A stretch of DNA of 64,000 bases from Carposina sasakii. Taxonomy: Eukaryota > Arthropoda > Insecta > Lepidoptera > Carposinidae. The notes under the pieces were generated by a model. It was not told the DNA's origin. It did not search any database and was given only the letters and a program-made list of their open reading frames with translations. The translations under genes were made by a program, and so were the position numbers. Where the stretch lies: contig CP053160.1 of the NCBI GenBank assembly GCA_014607495.2, positions 558,001 through 622,000 on the forward strand, in the 5' to 3' direction. This document shows positions 33,139 to 46,400 of this stretch, piece after piece. Within the stretch, counting starts at the first letter, position 1; each line of letters opens with the position of its first letter.

Positions 33139-36100
33139 AATTAACGATAGAGAAACATACAGACAAACAACACTAAAATAAACATCTGTTTTCTCTCATC
33201 GTGGGTAAATAGGTATAATCACTACAATAGTCATCTGATATAATATTCATGAGTCATTGTTAGTGATTCATCAGTACTAAGGAACGTTACGTTAAAATGG
33301 TTAGCAGATTTTTTTAGATCTAACTGAAAATGTATGAAGGAAGAGATCAACGTACTGACACTAGCACCAATACTAAAGGACATTGTTGTGTGCTCCCTTA
33401 TGTAGCTGGTAAGCTGTTTAACTGTACCATTAATTGGCTTTAAGTAGAGCATTGTTTTAATTCTCACAACACTAATTTTGGTATATATGTATTTGCTAAT
33501 ACATATATACGATCGAAAGAAAGAAGACAAGTGAAAGTCTCCATAATAACACAAGCAGTTACCTTTAAAATATATGCATACGTATAAGATATCATTAGGG
33601 AAAAAAAGATTTTTTTAAAGAATTTGACCATGTTTGTGTAGGTATTTATTGCAAACTTTAAAATATGCAAAATTCATTATTAATATTACATAATGCATAT
33701 TTAGCATGCATTGGACAATAACAAAATAACAATGACATGTTAGGCTGCATTATATATACGAAAAAACTAATGTTTTCTATTTTCCACTTGAGTAGGTGAG
33801 AAATAGAGACGCGGCGACAATGCACCGACGCACGTCAGCTGAATACTGATCGGAGATTGGAAAACCAATACAAATTGTGTAACATTCACTCTGACACTAT
33901 CTGATTTGATAGTGCAGCTATTTCAGTAGAAAGTAATATTTTATAACTAGTTATGATAATATTCAAATAAGATCTAAGATCTATTCAAATATTATAATTT
34001 GATTATAAATAGAGCTATATTTCTACAGCTACTCAGAAATACAGACAAACCCGAGAGTAAAAGAAAATAATGCAACTTTTCTACACTACTATATTTACAA
34101 CATTTAAATATAACTGGATTTATCAACATCCTAGTTAACATGTTAAATGCTGACCAAAATACTGCTAGTATACTGTCAGCCAAATGGTGATCCATAGTGA
34201 TTGCACATTATAAGAGTTAAGTATGTATACAAAGTGGGTTCACCCAATGGCTTCAATTACCAAAAGAGAAAAAGCTAAAAATATTTCTGACATAACCCCA
34301 CCAGATTAGTCATGATAATAATAATAAATGTATATACATACATCACTACATATTATAAAATAAAGTCGTTTTGCTGCTGTCTGTCTGTCCCTATGTATGC
34401 TTAGATCTTTCAAACCAGGGAACGGAATTTGATATTGTTTTTGTTAATAGATAGAGTGATTCACAAGGAAGGTTTATAATGTATAACTAGGGACCCGCCC
34501 CGCCGTTGTACGGGAGTAATGCACTCTCACGCGGGTGATATGCTAGTATTATTATAAACATAAACAGCTGTGTTCCCAAAGTGTGGCAGTCAGAACTGCA
34601 GGATCACCAAGGAAATCCCACAGTCACATCTAGCATATTGAGGAGGCCAGATATAGTGGAGAAAGATCTACCCCAACCTAGTGGTTATGATAATATGCCA
34701 TAGACTAGCTGAAGAAGTCTCTGGGAAACAATCCTTTCTAGCCTAACTAACTAGTCTTCTAACCTAAAAATTATGGTACCTGGGTATTGAAATTTTTCAT
34801 CAAACTATTTTAGTACCACTAATGCTACTGTTTTCACATCATTTGCACAGATTGAACATGATCAACTTGAAAGTGAAATTTGTTTAAAAACCATCATGAC
34901 AAAGTTGGAATGAAGCACATTAATTTTAAAAAGAGCAGTGACATCAACCTGCTTGCTTGTCGAAGTAGTTAGGTATACTTACATTTTGTTCCTCTAAGAA
35001 TTTAGTAGATAACTGGTACGCTAGGGCTGAAAACATTACAGGACCGGACCTTCAACACTGCCTCCCAATCAGAGGAGGCGAGGGAATGGCCTGTTCTTTG
35101 CACTAAAAATCGTCACTGACATCTTAGCTGTTTCAACACTTTCATTGGTTAGAATTCAGCTTGGAATTCATAAAAATAATTCGTAACCATGGAGCGATAA
35201 TGTTCGTGTGGAACAAAAGTGTAAAAATCAAGAAATAGTAATCAGAAATGCGTGTACCACCGTGCCAAGACCCTGCACTACGCGATCGATCTAGCAGTAT
35301 AACGTGCGATCGCGGTTACGAATGTAGCATCTTTGCAGTTTGTCGTGAACCGGGTCAGAAAGTGCACTAACACGTGAGAACCGCAAGACAATAAGCGTGA
35401 AACTGTGGGATAACGAGAGGCGTTGCCATTGTAGTAAACAATCACGTCATTGACCCTACATACCACGGTCCACGACTAAACTTTCTGAACAAGAAAGGAA
35501 AATATTTTAGCTTACCGAAACGTAACGGCAAATGTTTGTGATATCCTTGCGTAATGGAGACTTCTTTGATAAATAATTAAATTCACTTTTTCACAAGAAT
35601 ACACCACAAAACCACCGCAAAGCAAAGCTGTCAAAAAGTGACGAATTCGCTTTCGTTTCGATTCGTTCGAAGGTCATGTCAAAAATAATTTTGTCGCCAG
35701 AAAATACCTGAAAATTAGGGTGTTAGTTCTCAAAAACAGCTTGGATGGTTTAGGAGAAGAATTGTGTGTTTTTAAGTATTAAATAGGTACATTTAAATGT
35801 GTGAAACTAAAAATTAGTATATATATATACCAAGATACCAAGTCTGTGCATTGGCTCCGTGATCTTTTGCTGTGCATCACTTGAACTTGACACGCACACA
35901 TACATATTTAAACAATTTTACAAAATGTGGGAAATGGAACGTTTTTGACAGAGTGAGGCGAAGTGATGAGGAATAATTGACACGAATACCTACATCATTC
36001 ATTATTAATGTCATTTTTTAAATCTCGTCTCTGTGACTCATCCTCATTTATCATTGACTAGTGGCCCGCCCTCGCTTCGCTTCGGTACATATCAGTACAT

Positions 36101-36306
36101 AGCTACAACTTCATATGTAGGTACATTGGTTTTCGTAAAAATTTGGAACTCCCGTAACTCTCCTTCCCATGGGAATAGTGCTCCCTCGCAGTCCCTAATG
36201 AACATACAGGTCCAATTACAAATTCATATGTATCGCAGGTGTCGTAAAAAAAATGAATTCCCGTTTGTCCCCTTCCCGTGGGAATTTCGGGAAATCCGTT
36301 TTTACT

Positions 36307-36552
36307 CTATTGAGGGATCGCCCACCACCGGGCCCTATACCCTCCGCTGACCCTCGGATCTGCCGACTCATGATCACGAACACAAGACACTACAGTCGCA
36401 ACGAGAAGCCAGATCCAAGCACCTAGCATGCAACCATAAATACATAGCCGCTAATCCGAAAACCGATTAAAATTTAAATAGACATATGCTTTGCCAACAC
36501 CCGTGGCATCATCAGGATTAGTTTTCCATGTTAGTTCTATCTACCGAACTAA
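36307..36552 (+). repeat. Interspersed repeat, copy 2 of 6428-6668
   Basis: Near-identical to 6428-6668 over about 240 bp, with the same start and end words. Confidence 0.7.
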
Positions 36553-36743
36553 CTCTCGTAAAAATTATGAATTCCCGTTTGTCCCCTTCCCGTGGGAATT
36601 TCAGGAAATCCGTTTTTAGTCCTTCCTCGTTGTCCCCAATGAACATATATGCCCGATTTCAGCTTCATATGTAGGTATAGCGGTTTTTGTAAAAAATATT
36701 AAATTCCCATTGGTCGCCTTCCCGTGTAAATATCGGGAAATTC

Positions 36744-36890
36744 TTATAGCCTATGTTCATCCAGGTCCAATAAGGATTCTAACGGTGGAAGAATTTTTAA
36801 AATCGGTTCAGTAGATTCCGAGATTACCCCTTACAATTTAACAAATATACAAACACACAAACTTTAACTCTTTATAATATTAGTATAGAC
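36744..36890 (+). repeat. LINE 3' end fragment
   Basis: Shares CCAATAAGGATTCTAACGGT and the CTTTATAATATTAGTATAGA tail with 8112-8306. Confidence 0.6.
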
Positions 36891-37436
36891 TTTTACTCAT
36901 TATTTGATTACGGAGAAACAAAAAAGATCAAAAAGAACGAAGGTTATATTTTTTATGTAATAATGACAAATGTTAATAAAGTAAGGAAATTTTTTTTGTA
37001 TATGTTAACATTTTTGGCGAAATAACGTGAACGTACGCCACCGATTTCAAATAAAAAATAAAAAAATGCACAAAAGCGTTCTGGTTTTGGTCCTTCTAAT
37101 CTGGAAGTTTGCTTCAAAATTATGAGATTGTTTGATATATTTGCGGTATGTATTATATTCTGTTTTATAACATTTGTTATCATCACATCTGTATATAGTA
37201 TTACATAGAAAAGTTGATAATGAACAGTAAGCTTATAGAAGATCGCTAACTAAATAAAACGCGTAAGTGCAGACAATGACAGACAGCTGACAGTTAAGAA
37301 AAAAAATATTTTTATATCGTGTTTGGTTTGGGCAAGCAAGGTTTGGGTGTTTTTTAACGGAATATATAGCCGAATTAAAAGAATTTATGTTTCTAAATAA
37401 GATATATGGCTACAGGAGCCAATAGAATTAGCAAAA

Positions 37437-40400
37437 ATGCAAACCAGTATAAAATCTGATGTTATTTGGTCCCCTGTTCATAATGATAACTTCGTAGTAT
37501 GGAGCTCAGAATCCAACAAGGTTATGTTATACGAAGTTGCAAATCTCGAAGAAATTGAGAATACTGCTAATTGTAAGTATTATACAATATTCATAACAAT
37601 ACATATTATTCAATATTTGGTAAGAACCAAAATGTATATAGTAAAATTCTAATTCATGTATCTTTTTTATTATTTTACACCTACCTACCTACCATCTACT
37701 TTTTTATGTGAATTTTTAGATGTCCAAATAAGCTCTACTAGAGGTGCCACTGTTGTGGCTTCGCAGAGTGCGAATGGCGTTCGTTGCTTGGACATTAGCT
37801 CCATTCCAGAGCTACCTGAACCTCTGCTGGCCTTTGGACACAGTACAGGACATGTGTCCCTCACCAGCCTCAAGCAAGCTTATGATCCTCTAGGTCTTAC
37901 AGGCAGAGAATTTGGTATGTATTTATTTTAGTATAGACCTAAGTTGTCTGCATAAAATGGAATGACAGTAAAATTATTTATACAAAGAAAATTGTGGGTA
38001 TTTACATGCTTTAAACATTTAACTCTATCTAGTTATGTATTACTGAAGATTAAATTATTAGTTCTCATTAACATTTCTATCATTATATAATTACTTAACC
38101 CCTGACGCGTCTGAGAGATTAGATTAGAGTTTATTTGTATTTATTAGTGTCAATGTGTGTACAAAAACAATGGATTTTGCAAAAATTTGCAAAGCTCGAA
38201 AGTTTTTATGTGATTTTGAAATCAGGTTGGTGGTATTTTCTTAATACATTTATAACACAGGATAGGAAATTTCATGTAGATTGTGGTGATATATAATTCG
38301 TATTGGAAAATAATGCGATAACCTCAAAAGAAGTAAAATAAAATAGTAAAATTGTGAGACGCTTGACGGGTTAATAAAATAGCCAATTAAGAGGAAACAT
38401 TTAAAATATTTCAGTACCTCGATACCCTCGGCCATGTAGCTCTGTATCCTGGAATCCAGTGGAAACAAACTTGCTTGCATCAGGCTTGGAGAAACATCGC
38501 AGTGACCACAGCATACTGATATGGGATGTTAACAGAGCACCATCTACTGTGGAAGAAGCAAAGGAAGGTATGTTATCATATTTTATTATCTGAAACATGT
38601 TTAGTTATCTCTGTTAGCTAAAACTTAAGATTGTCTGCACTGAGTCCCACTCACTCTGTCTTAAGTAATAACTAATTTTCAGTCATGATGTAAGCCAAGG
38701 TTGTATAATAAGAGCTGCTGAAGTGACAGTAGACAGTTACTGCACCTGTACACTCACATAATGGTGGTTTGACTAGAACGTTAAAGTTAAGAGAGAAACA
38801 AACAACCGTTTGTATGAATTTCTTTTGTAAGTTTCTCTGTATTTACTGTAATGTTTTGTGTACAATAAAAATAATAATAAGTAAGCAATTTCTTATTGGA
38901 TTAGGCGGAGGACCGACATCAGATAGGGCAAAACCCATAGCCGAGATGGGTCTGTCCGAAACATGCAACCATGTCTCCTGGGCCAACCACAACCGCACCC
39001 TGCTGGCCTGCATGAACATGAAATTCATTAAGATATTTGATCTCAGAGGTAAGGTTCAAATAAAATTCAAATATCTCCGTGAGCTTGACGTTGAACTGTG
39101 ATATATCTCGCTCCCATGACGCCGTCTGCTCCCAGACTGGGCTCACAAGGCGGTGGCGTCGTCGCCGGCGCGCCTGCAGCTGGCGGCGGCGGCGGAGCCG
39201 GGCGGCTGGCGGGTGGGCTCGCGCGGTGACGCGGTGTGCGTGTGGGATGCGCGCGCGCTGACCAAGCCGCTGCTGGTGGCCGCTGCCACTGCGCCGCCGG
39301 TTAAGATACAGTGGTGTCCTACTAGGTGAGTGCAGGCCACTTGTTTTGTAACTTGCTTGCTAGTTTTACGACAGATTGGCGTAATTGGTAGTGACCTTTG
39401 GTTTTGTAACCCAGATGCCATTTATATATTTTTATGTCTGTATAATGTAAGCCCCGTGCTTATGTCCTTATAATTCATTTTAACATTTTGGTCGCGCAGT
39501 TCATTACACTTTTATTTTTTAAAAAGTTTGATTAATCCATCAATACGTCCATATTCCAGAAGCAACGTCCTGATGTCCCTACAGCGTGACTCGAGCGTGC
39601 TGCGTCTACACGACATTCAGCAAGCCCAGCGTGACCCGCCCCCCGCGCCCCCCGCGCCCGCCACGCCTGCAGACCCCGCGGTACGTCACGTGACGTGCAC
39701 AGCCTCCTCTGCTTCTGTTGCCTTTCCTAGCTCCCATGAAAATGAACCACCCACCTTCAATAAAATTTTAAGTAAAAGGCTTGTCGCATTCGATGTTTCA
39801 TAATCCTCTGACCCTGCGTAGCTATGTACATTTAAATTTTGATGCCGACTGTATTTTTTCATGCCATTATCTATCAATTTATGTACCACAGGCGTCATCA
39901 TCGTCGTCGTCGGCGCCCGAGTCAGAGCAGTACAGCGGATGCAGCAGTGTGGAGCGTGACGTTAGCGTGGGACCCGCGGCGGTGCTGGCGGCCTTCTGCT
40001 GGCACCCGCGCCGCCGTGCCGCGCTGCTGGTGCTGGGCGCGACCGGTGAGTGTGGGCCCGCGAGTGTGGACCCGTGAGTGTGGGCCCGCGGCGGACTTCT
40101 GCTGGCACCCGCGTCGCCGTGCCGCGCTGCTGGCGCTGGGCGCGACCGGTGAGTGTGGGCCCGCGAGTGTGGACCCGCGAGTGTGGGCCCGCGGCGGACT
40201 TCTGCTGGCACCCGCGCCGCCGTGCCGCGCTGCTGGCGCTGGGCGCGACCGGTGAGTGTGGGCCCGCGAGTGTGGACCCGCGAGTGTGGACCCGCGAGTG
40301 TGGGCCCGCGGCGGACTTCTGCTGGCACCCGCGCCGCCGTGCCGCGCTGCTGGCGCTGGGCGCGACCGGTGAGTGTGGGCCCGCGAGTGTAGACCCGCCA

Positions 40401-43400
40401 TAATATATTTTTATATTTGCACAATGTTGCGTAAAACGAGGCATTTGCACGAAATAAATCATTTGAAGGCTGCTTAGGTGATCATGCCTTCAAATCGTTT
40501 GAGTAGCCTTCGTGTATACCACTTTATTTTGAGAGATGCTTAAATTTAAGAGCTCTTTACGTGAGGATTGTATTTGAGTGACGATTTAGTATTCGGCCGT
40601 TATGTCTTTGATTTAGATACCATGTACCACCCTAGGCCGCATCTTGCTTAACATCAGGCACGATGGCGGTCAAATGTTTGCCTAGCTAATTGTAAAAATA
40701 AAATCTCCAACTACAAAATTTCTGAATTCATTACGCGACAGATAAAATATGTCAATATCTAAGAAGTATTCATTATAGGAGTTTGCCAAGCGCCTTAAAG
40801 GAGATCTTATACCTGCATTAGTTCTGCACAGAGCAGTAAGAAATAGTCTGTGACGACGCAGCGAACGCTGCATTCTACTAGGGACACAGTAGGCCAGACG
40901 ATTACACAGCTTAGGACAGTCCACAACACTGTGGCAAATGTTAAAAACAGTCATAGTATCTAACATTATTCTCATGTCATGTACCTATAGTGTCATGAAT
41001 GAGAACTTATCCAATATTTTTTCCATATGATAGCTTGGAATGATAGCATTTGTAATATGTAGCTCGAAGGAATTCTGCCTGGATTAATTCGATCTGATCA
41101 GAGTATTTGTTGTAAAGGGGATTCCAGATCTGCGAACGATATTCAGTCGTGTAATGCGGGTGTCATTCCCCAGGCACGCTGGCGGAGTGCGAGGTGCTGG
41201 AGCGCGCGGCGCTGTGCTGGGGCGCGCGGGGTGTGGTGTGGGGCGCGAGGGGGCTGGCGCGGGCGACGCGTGCGCTGTGCGCGGACGACATCAGCCACGC
41301 CATGCGGCGCCGCGCCGCGCTCGACTACGGACTCAAGGTACGGTGCTTGTTGATTGCTAAAACATTTTATAGTCAATTCTCAAGTGACATGTTTATCTTT
41401 GCATCCTAATTCCTATGTATTATTGCTTGTCTACTACTCTGAAGTAATTACTAAGCTCATTTTTTTAAGAAAAAAGCTGACTGCGTTGTAATTTCGAACC
41501 AGTGTCTCTCCCGCCTAAAACGAATCGCATGGAACCTCTCGAGGTCAGATGCGACACCACATGACTTAGCAAATTTAGCAAAGCTACTATCATAAATGTC
41601 ACTAAATAATTTTTTCTCACTATTTCTTCGAGTTTGTATGCCTAACGGCGCAACATGACATGGTGGCTGGCACTAAATCTAACTTAAAACCTTGATGTAC
41701 TCTGTAGTTCTGTACTCTAAACAAATAAACTATTTGCCTCTGTATCGGCTACTCGTAACAGTTCAAGGAGGTTATCACTCATTGAAGCTTAATTGCTGGA
41801 AGTGGCATAATGCCTTTTTGAAGAAAATTATGACAACACGCGTGTGTATTGTCACTTCCAGATCAATAAGTTTCAATAGGTGATCATCACTTCGTTTTCA
41901 GCCTATTACAGTTTACTGCTGGACGTAGGTCTCCCTCACGCCACAAGGCTACTACCACAGGGGGGTTTTTGCCCGTAGTCACCACACTGGGCAGGCAGGT
42001 TGATGACCGCAGTCTGATTTTTGGACTATGTTGTCGGCACGGGAGGCACTGCTGCTCACCTCCCGGAAACCCTTAATCGCCAACGATACCCACGGGTAGG
42101 CATGGGTTGGTACAAACTCTACGCGGCGCCATCATCACTATGAAATGTCAAAAAAGATAGCCGACACGGGGATTGATTTAATTTGAGTGGCTTATCGGAA
42201 GTGTGTTCTGCAGCCGGACCTATGGCAGAACGCAGACCTGGCCGGGGACGAGGCCCTCAGCGCCATGTGGCACTTCCTGGCGCTCAGCAAGTCGCTGGTT
42301 GAAGACGGTGAGTGTGCTGAGATCGACGGCCGATTGGTGTAGTGGTAAGTGACCCTGCGACGGCATAGGTCCTGGGTTCGAATCCCGGTACTATGTCCCG
42401 GAATGTGGGACTAGGTTATATGTTTTGTAGTGTGTGAATATTTATATATTTATTTTGGATGTAGGCGTTTTTATCTTTCTAGACTATCTAGACTTCCTTC
42501 CTAGGTAACCTACCTGCATGTTTGTCGCAACCCCGGCTTGCCTCCCTGACAGCCGCAGAGTTACATACAACGCAGTTATGGTGTCGGATGCAATGCCCTG
42601 CTCATCCTCGGTTCTTTGGACCACCAGCCTGTTTGCCTCAATAAGGAAACTCCAGGCAAATTTGTGGGTCCCTCCGACGCGCTTGGTTCCTTGTAATGCA
42701 GGTGGTGTCCCTCCCAGGATTCCCCATACACACAGAAACCACACAATACGTTGACTAGTTTGTTTATTGTTCTTCTTATTGGATGCCCTTCCTGGACAAT
42801 TATTGAGTTGATTACTGAATTACATGAAAACTGATGATAATTACAGAAATAGGCACGCTGACCCCGCGGCCATGTTTTGAAAACCAATATGAATGACGAA
42901 TGACCGAGTGAATGACCTTTTATTGATCTGATAGCAGTACTAAACTTATACTAATAGATGGCGCTACAAGTACCATTTTAACAATATTCAGTGAAATTAA
43001 TTCACTGAAACCAAGCAATCATAATTAGTACATTATACAATAAACCCATGTTAATTGTAAATACGTAGTCGGTCGGCGGCAGTGACTGTACCACTGTATT
43101 CCCGCAGATTCTGCTTCCGCCCCTGTTATATAGAGTCGTGTATTCCCGCAGGTTGCATGGGTAACACGTCGCTAAAGCACCCCGGAGTACGGAGCCTGCT
43201 CCGAGCTCCGGGAGATGGAGGTTACCGCTCCGAGAGCGTGCAGTCGCTACTGCCTGATCTGCCCAACAAGCGAGTCACTATCTACAGGTAATATAGCTCG
43301 CGATTTTTATGCATACATTCTACTTTTCCTATCGTCTGCTTAATAGTCTTATCTGTTTTTTGTGGACCCCGCCTTTCTCTCAGAAACAAATCTTGCATAT

Positions 43401-46400
43401 TTACCCGCCTTCGAAAGGAATCTTTGTCCAGCAATAGCTGCAACGCCAACTCTTACACTTTGATTCGCCCTCGCGGCATGTTATCGTTTGGCTACTTACG
43501 ATGTCGGTCATGTTTGTAACGTTCGGTGTGTCGCCAGGAGTGTGGAGCGCAGCCGCGCGCTGCAGCTGTGCGGCTGGGGCTGGGGCTGGGACAGCGCGGG
43601 CTGCGGCGTGGAGCGCGCCGAGGCCGAGGGCACGCCGTGCCGCGCCGCCGCGCTCGCCGCCTTCCATCTGCGTCTGCGCGGCGCGCTGGCGGTGCTGCAG
43701 GCCGCGCGCGACCCCCTCGTGCGTACCCCCCACACCCCCCCGCGCCGCCTTCCATCTGCGTCTGCGCGGCGCGCTGGCGGTGCTGCAGGCCGCGCGCGAC
43801 CCCCTCGTGCGTACCCCCCACACCACCCCGCGCCGCCTTCCATCTGCGTCTGCGCGGCGCGCTGGCGGTGCTGCAGGCCGCGCGCGACCCCCTCGTGCGT
43901 ACCCCCCACACCACCCCGCGCCGCCTTCCATCTGCGTCTGCGCGGCGCGCTGGCGGTGCTGCAGGCCGCGCGCGACCCCCTCGTGCGTACCCCCCACACC
44001 ACCCCGCGCCGCCTTCCATCTGCGTCTGCGCGGCGCGCTGGCGGTGCTGCAGGCCGCGCGCGACCCCCTCGTGCGTACCCCCCACACCCCCCCGCGCCGC
44101 CTTCCATCTGCGTCTGCGCGGCGCGCTGGCGGTGCTGCAGGCCGCGCGCGACCCCCTCGTGCGTACCCCCCACACCCCCCCGCGCCGCCTTCCATCTGCG
44201 TCTGCGCGGCGCGCTGGCGGTGCTGCAGGCCGCGCGCGACCCCCTCGTGCGTACCCCCCACCCCCCCACCCCCCCGCGCCGCCTTCCATCTGCGTCTGCG
44301 CGGCGCGCTGGCGGTGCTGCAGGCCGCGCGCGACCCCCTCGTGCGTACCCCCCACACCCCCCCGCGCCGCCTTCCATCTGCGTCTGCACGGCGCGCTGGC
44401 GGTGCTGTGCGTACCCCCCACACCCCCCCGCGCCGCCTTCCATCTGCGTCTGCACGGCGCGCTGGCGGTGCTGTGCGTACCCTCCACACCCCCCCGCGCC
44501 GCCTTCCATCTGCGTCTGCGCGGCGCGCTGGCGGTGCTGCAGGCCGCGCACGACCCCCTCGTGCGTACCCCCCACACCCCCCCGCGCCGCCTTCCATCTG
44601 CGTCTGCACGGCGCGCTGGCGGTGCTGCAGGCCGCGCGCGACCCCCTCGTGCGTACCCTCCACACCCCCCCGCGCCGCCTTCCATCTGCGTCTGCGCGGC
44701 GCGCTGGCGGTGCTGCAGGCCGCGCGCGACCCCCTCGTGCGTACCCCCCACACCCCCCCGCGCCGCTTTCCATCTGCGTCTGCGCGGCGCGCTGGCGGTG
44801 CTGCAGGCCGCGCGCGACCCCCTCGTGCGTACCCCCCACACCCCCCCGCGCCGCCTTCCATCTGCGTCTGCGCGGCGCGCTGGCGGTGCTGCAGGCCGCG
44901 CGCGACCCCCTCGTGCGTACCCCCCACACCCCCCCGCGCCGCCTTCCATCTGCGTCTGCGCGGCGCGCTGGCGGTGCTGCAGGCCGCGCGCGACCCCCTC
45001 GTGCGTACCCCCCACACCCCCCCGCGCCGCCTTCCATCTGCGTCTGCGCGGCGCGCTGGCGATGCTGCAGGCCGCGCGCGACCCCCTCGTGCGTACCCCC
45101 CACACCCCCCCGCGCCGCCTTCCATCTGCGTCTGCGCGGCGCGCTGGCGGTGCTGCAGGCCGCGCGCGACCCCCTCGTGCGTACCCCCCACACCCCCCCG
45201 CGCCGCCTTCCATCTGCGTCTGCGCGGCGCGCTGGCGGTGCTGCAGGCCGCGCGCGACCCCCTCGTGCGTACCCCCCACACCCCCCCCGCGCCGCCTTCC
45301 ATCTGCGTCTGCGCGGCGCGCTGGCGATGCTGCAGGCCGCGCGCGACCCCCTCGTGCGTACCCCCCACACCCCCCCGCGCCGCCTTCCATCTGCGTCTGC
45401 GCGGCGCGCTGGCGGTGCTGCAGGCCGCGCGCGACCCCCTCGTGCGTACCCCCCACACCCCCCCGCGCCGCCTTCCATCTGCGTCTGCGCGGCGCGCGGG
45501 CGGTGCTGCAGGCCGCGCGCGACCCCCTCGTGCGTACCCCCCACACCCCCCCGCGCCGCCTTCCATCTGCGTCTGCGAGGCGCGCTGGCGATGCTGCAGG
45601 CCGCGCGCGACCCCCTCGTGCGTACCCCCCACACCCCCCCGCGCCGCCTTCCATCTGCGTCTGCGAGGCGCGCTGGCGATGCTGCAGGCCGCGCGCGACC
45701 CCCTCGTGCGTACCCCCCACACCCCCCCGCGCCGCCTTCCATCTGCGTCTGCGAGGCGCGCTGGCGGTGCTGCAGGCCGCGCGCGACCCCCTCGTGCGTA
45801 CTCCCACACCCCCCCGCGCCGTCTTCCATCTGCGTCTGCGCGGCGCGCTGGCGGTGCTGCAGGCCGCGCGCGACCCCCTCGTGCGTCTTATTATCCCCTA
45901 AATACGGCTAGCACGAGCTTTGCCGCTAATTGGAAGGCGCCCTGACGCTCCCCCTACCCCGCAGCTGCGCGTGGTGGGGCTGGCGCTGGCGGGACTCTCG
46001 GAGGAGCGGCTGTGGCGGGAGTGCGTGCCGCCGGCTGCGCAGGCGCTGCCCGACCCCTACCTGCGCGCATTGCTGCACTTCCTCGTCCAACCTGCTCCGG
46101 CGCCTGACCAGCCGCATCCTGTGCTCGTGAGTATATCACTCTCTATGTCAATGCAAACTCACGATAAGAATGTGCTACAGCCATTGGTAATTATAGAAAC
46201 ATCCGTAACTCAAAAACATACATCGATATTCATTATTTTTGCCGGCAAGCAGGGTCAACTGCGTCAATCTGCCCCCTGATTACGCAAAAGCAATAGCAAA
46301 GCCGAAGCCGCGCGATCGCGATAATGTCGAGTGTGTGCGTGCGCGCAACGAACGCTCGGCGTCCTCCCGCGCCCCGCACCTCGCACAAGCACATACACAC

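Larger units (their letters stand above)
30173..37436. other. Region between the Ral coding start and MIOS; repeats, no further coding gene
   Basis: It must contain the Ral promoter and 5' UTR exon(s). A minus-strand donor CGTTTCG|GTAAGC at about 35512-35518 in a low-repeat stretch is one candidate for a non-coding first exon, but this is weak. The MIOS promoter is expected at about 37200-37400. Several SINE, LINE and foldback pieces are listed separately. No coding exon was found. Confidence 0.45.

Noticed and set aside
39879..40462. Minus-strand repeat-protein frames of 159-181 codons
   Set aside because: Shadows of the MIOS exon 7 array, with no conserved start or domain.
43401..45945. 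Six overlapping open frames of about 770-815 codons
   Set aside because: They are produced by an 88-bp tandem unit lacking stops in all phases; the true coding content is MIOS exon 11 ending at 43718.
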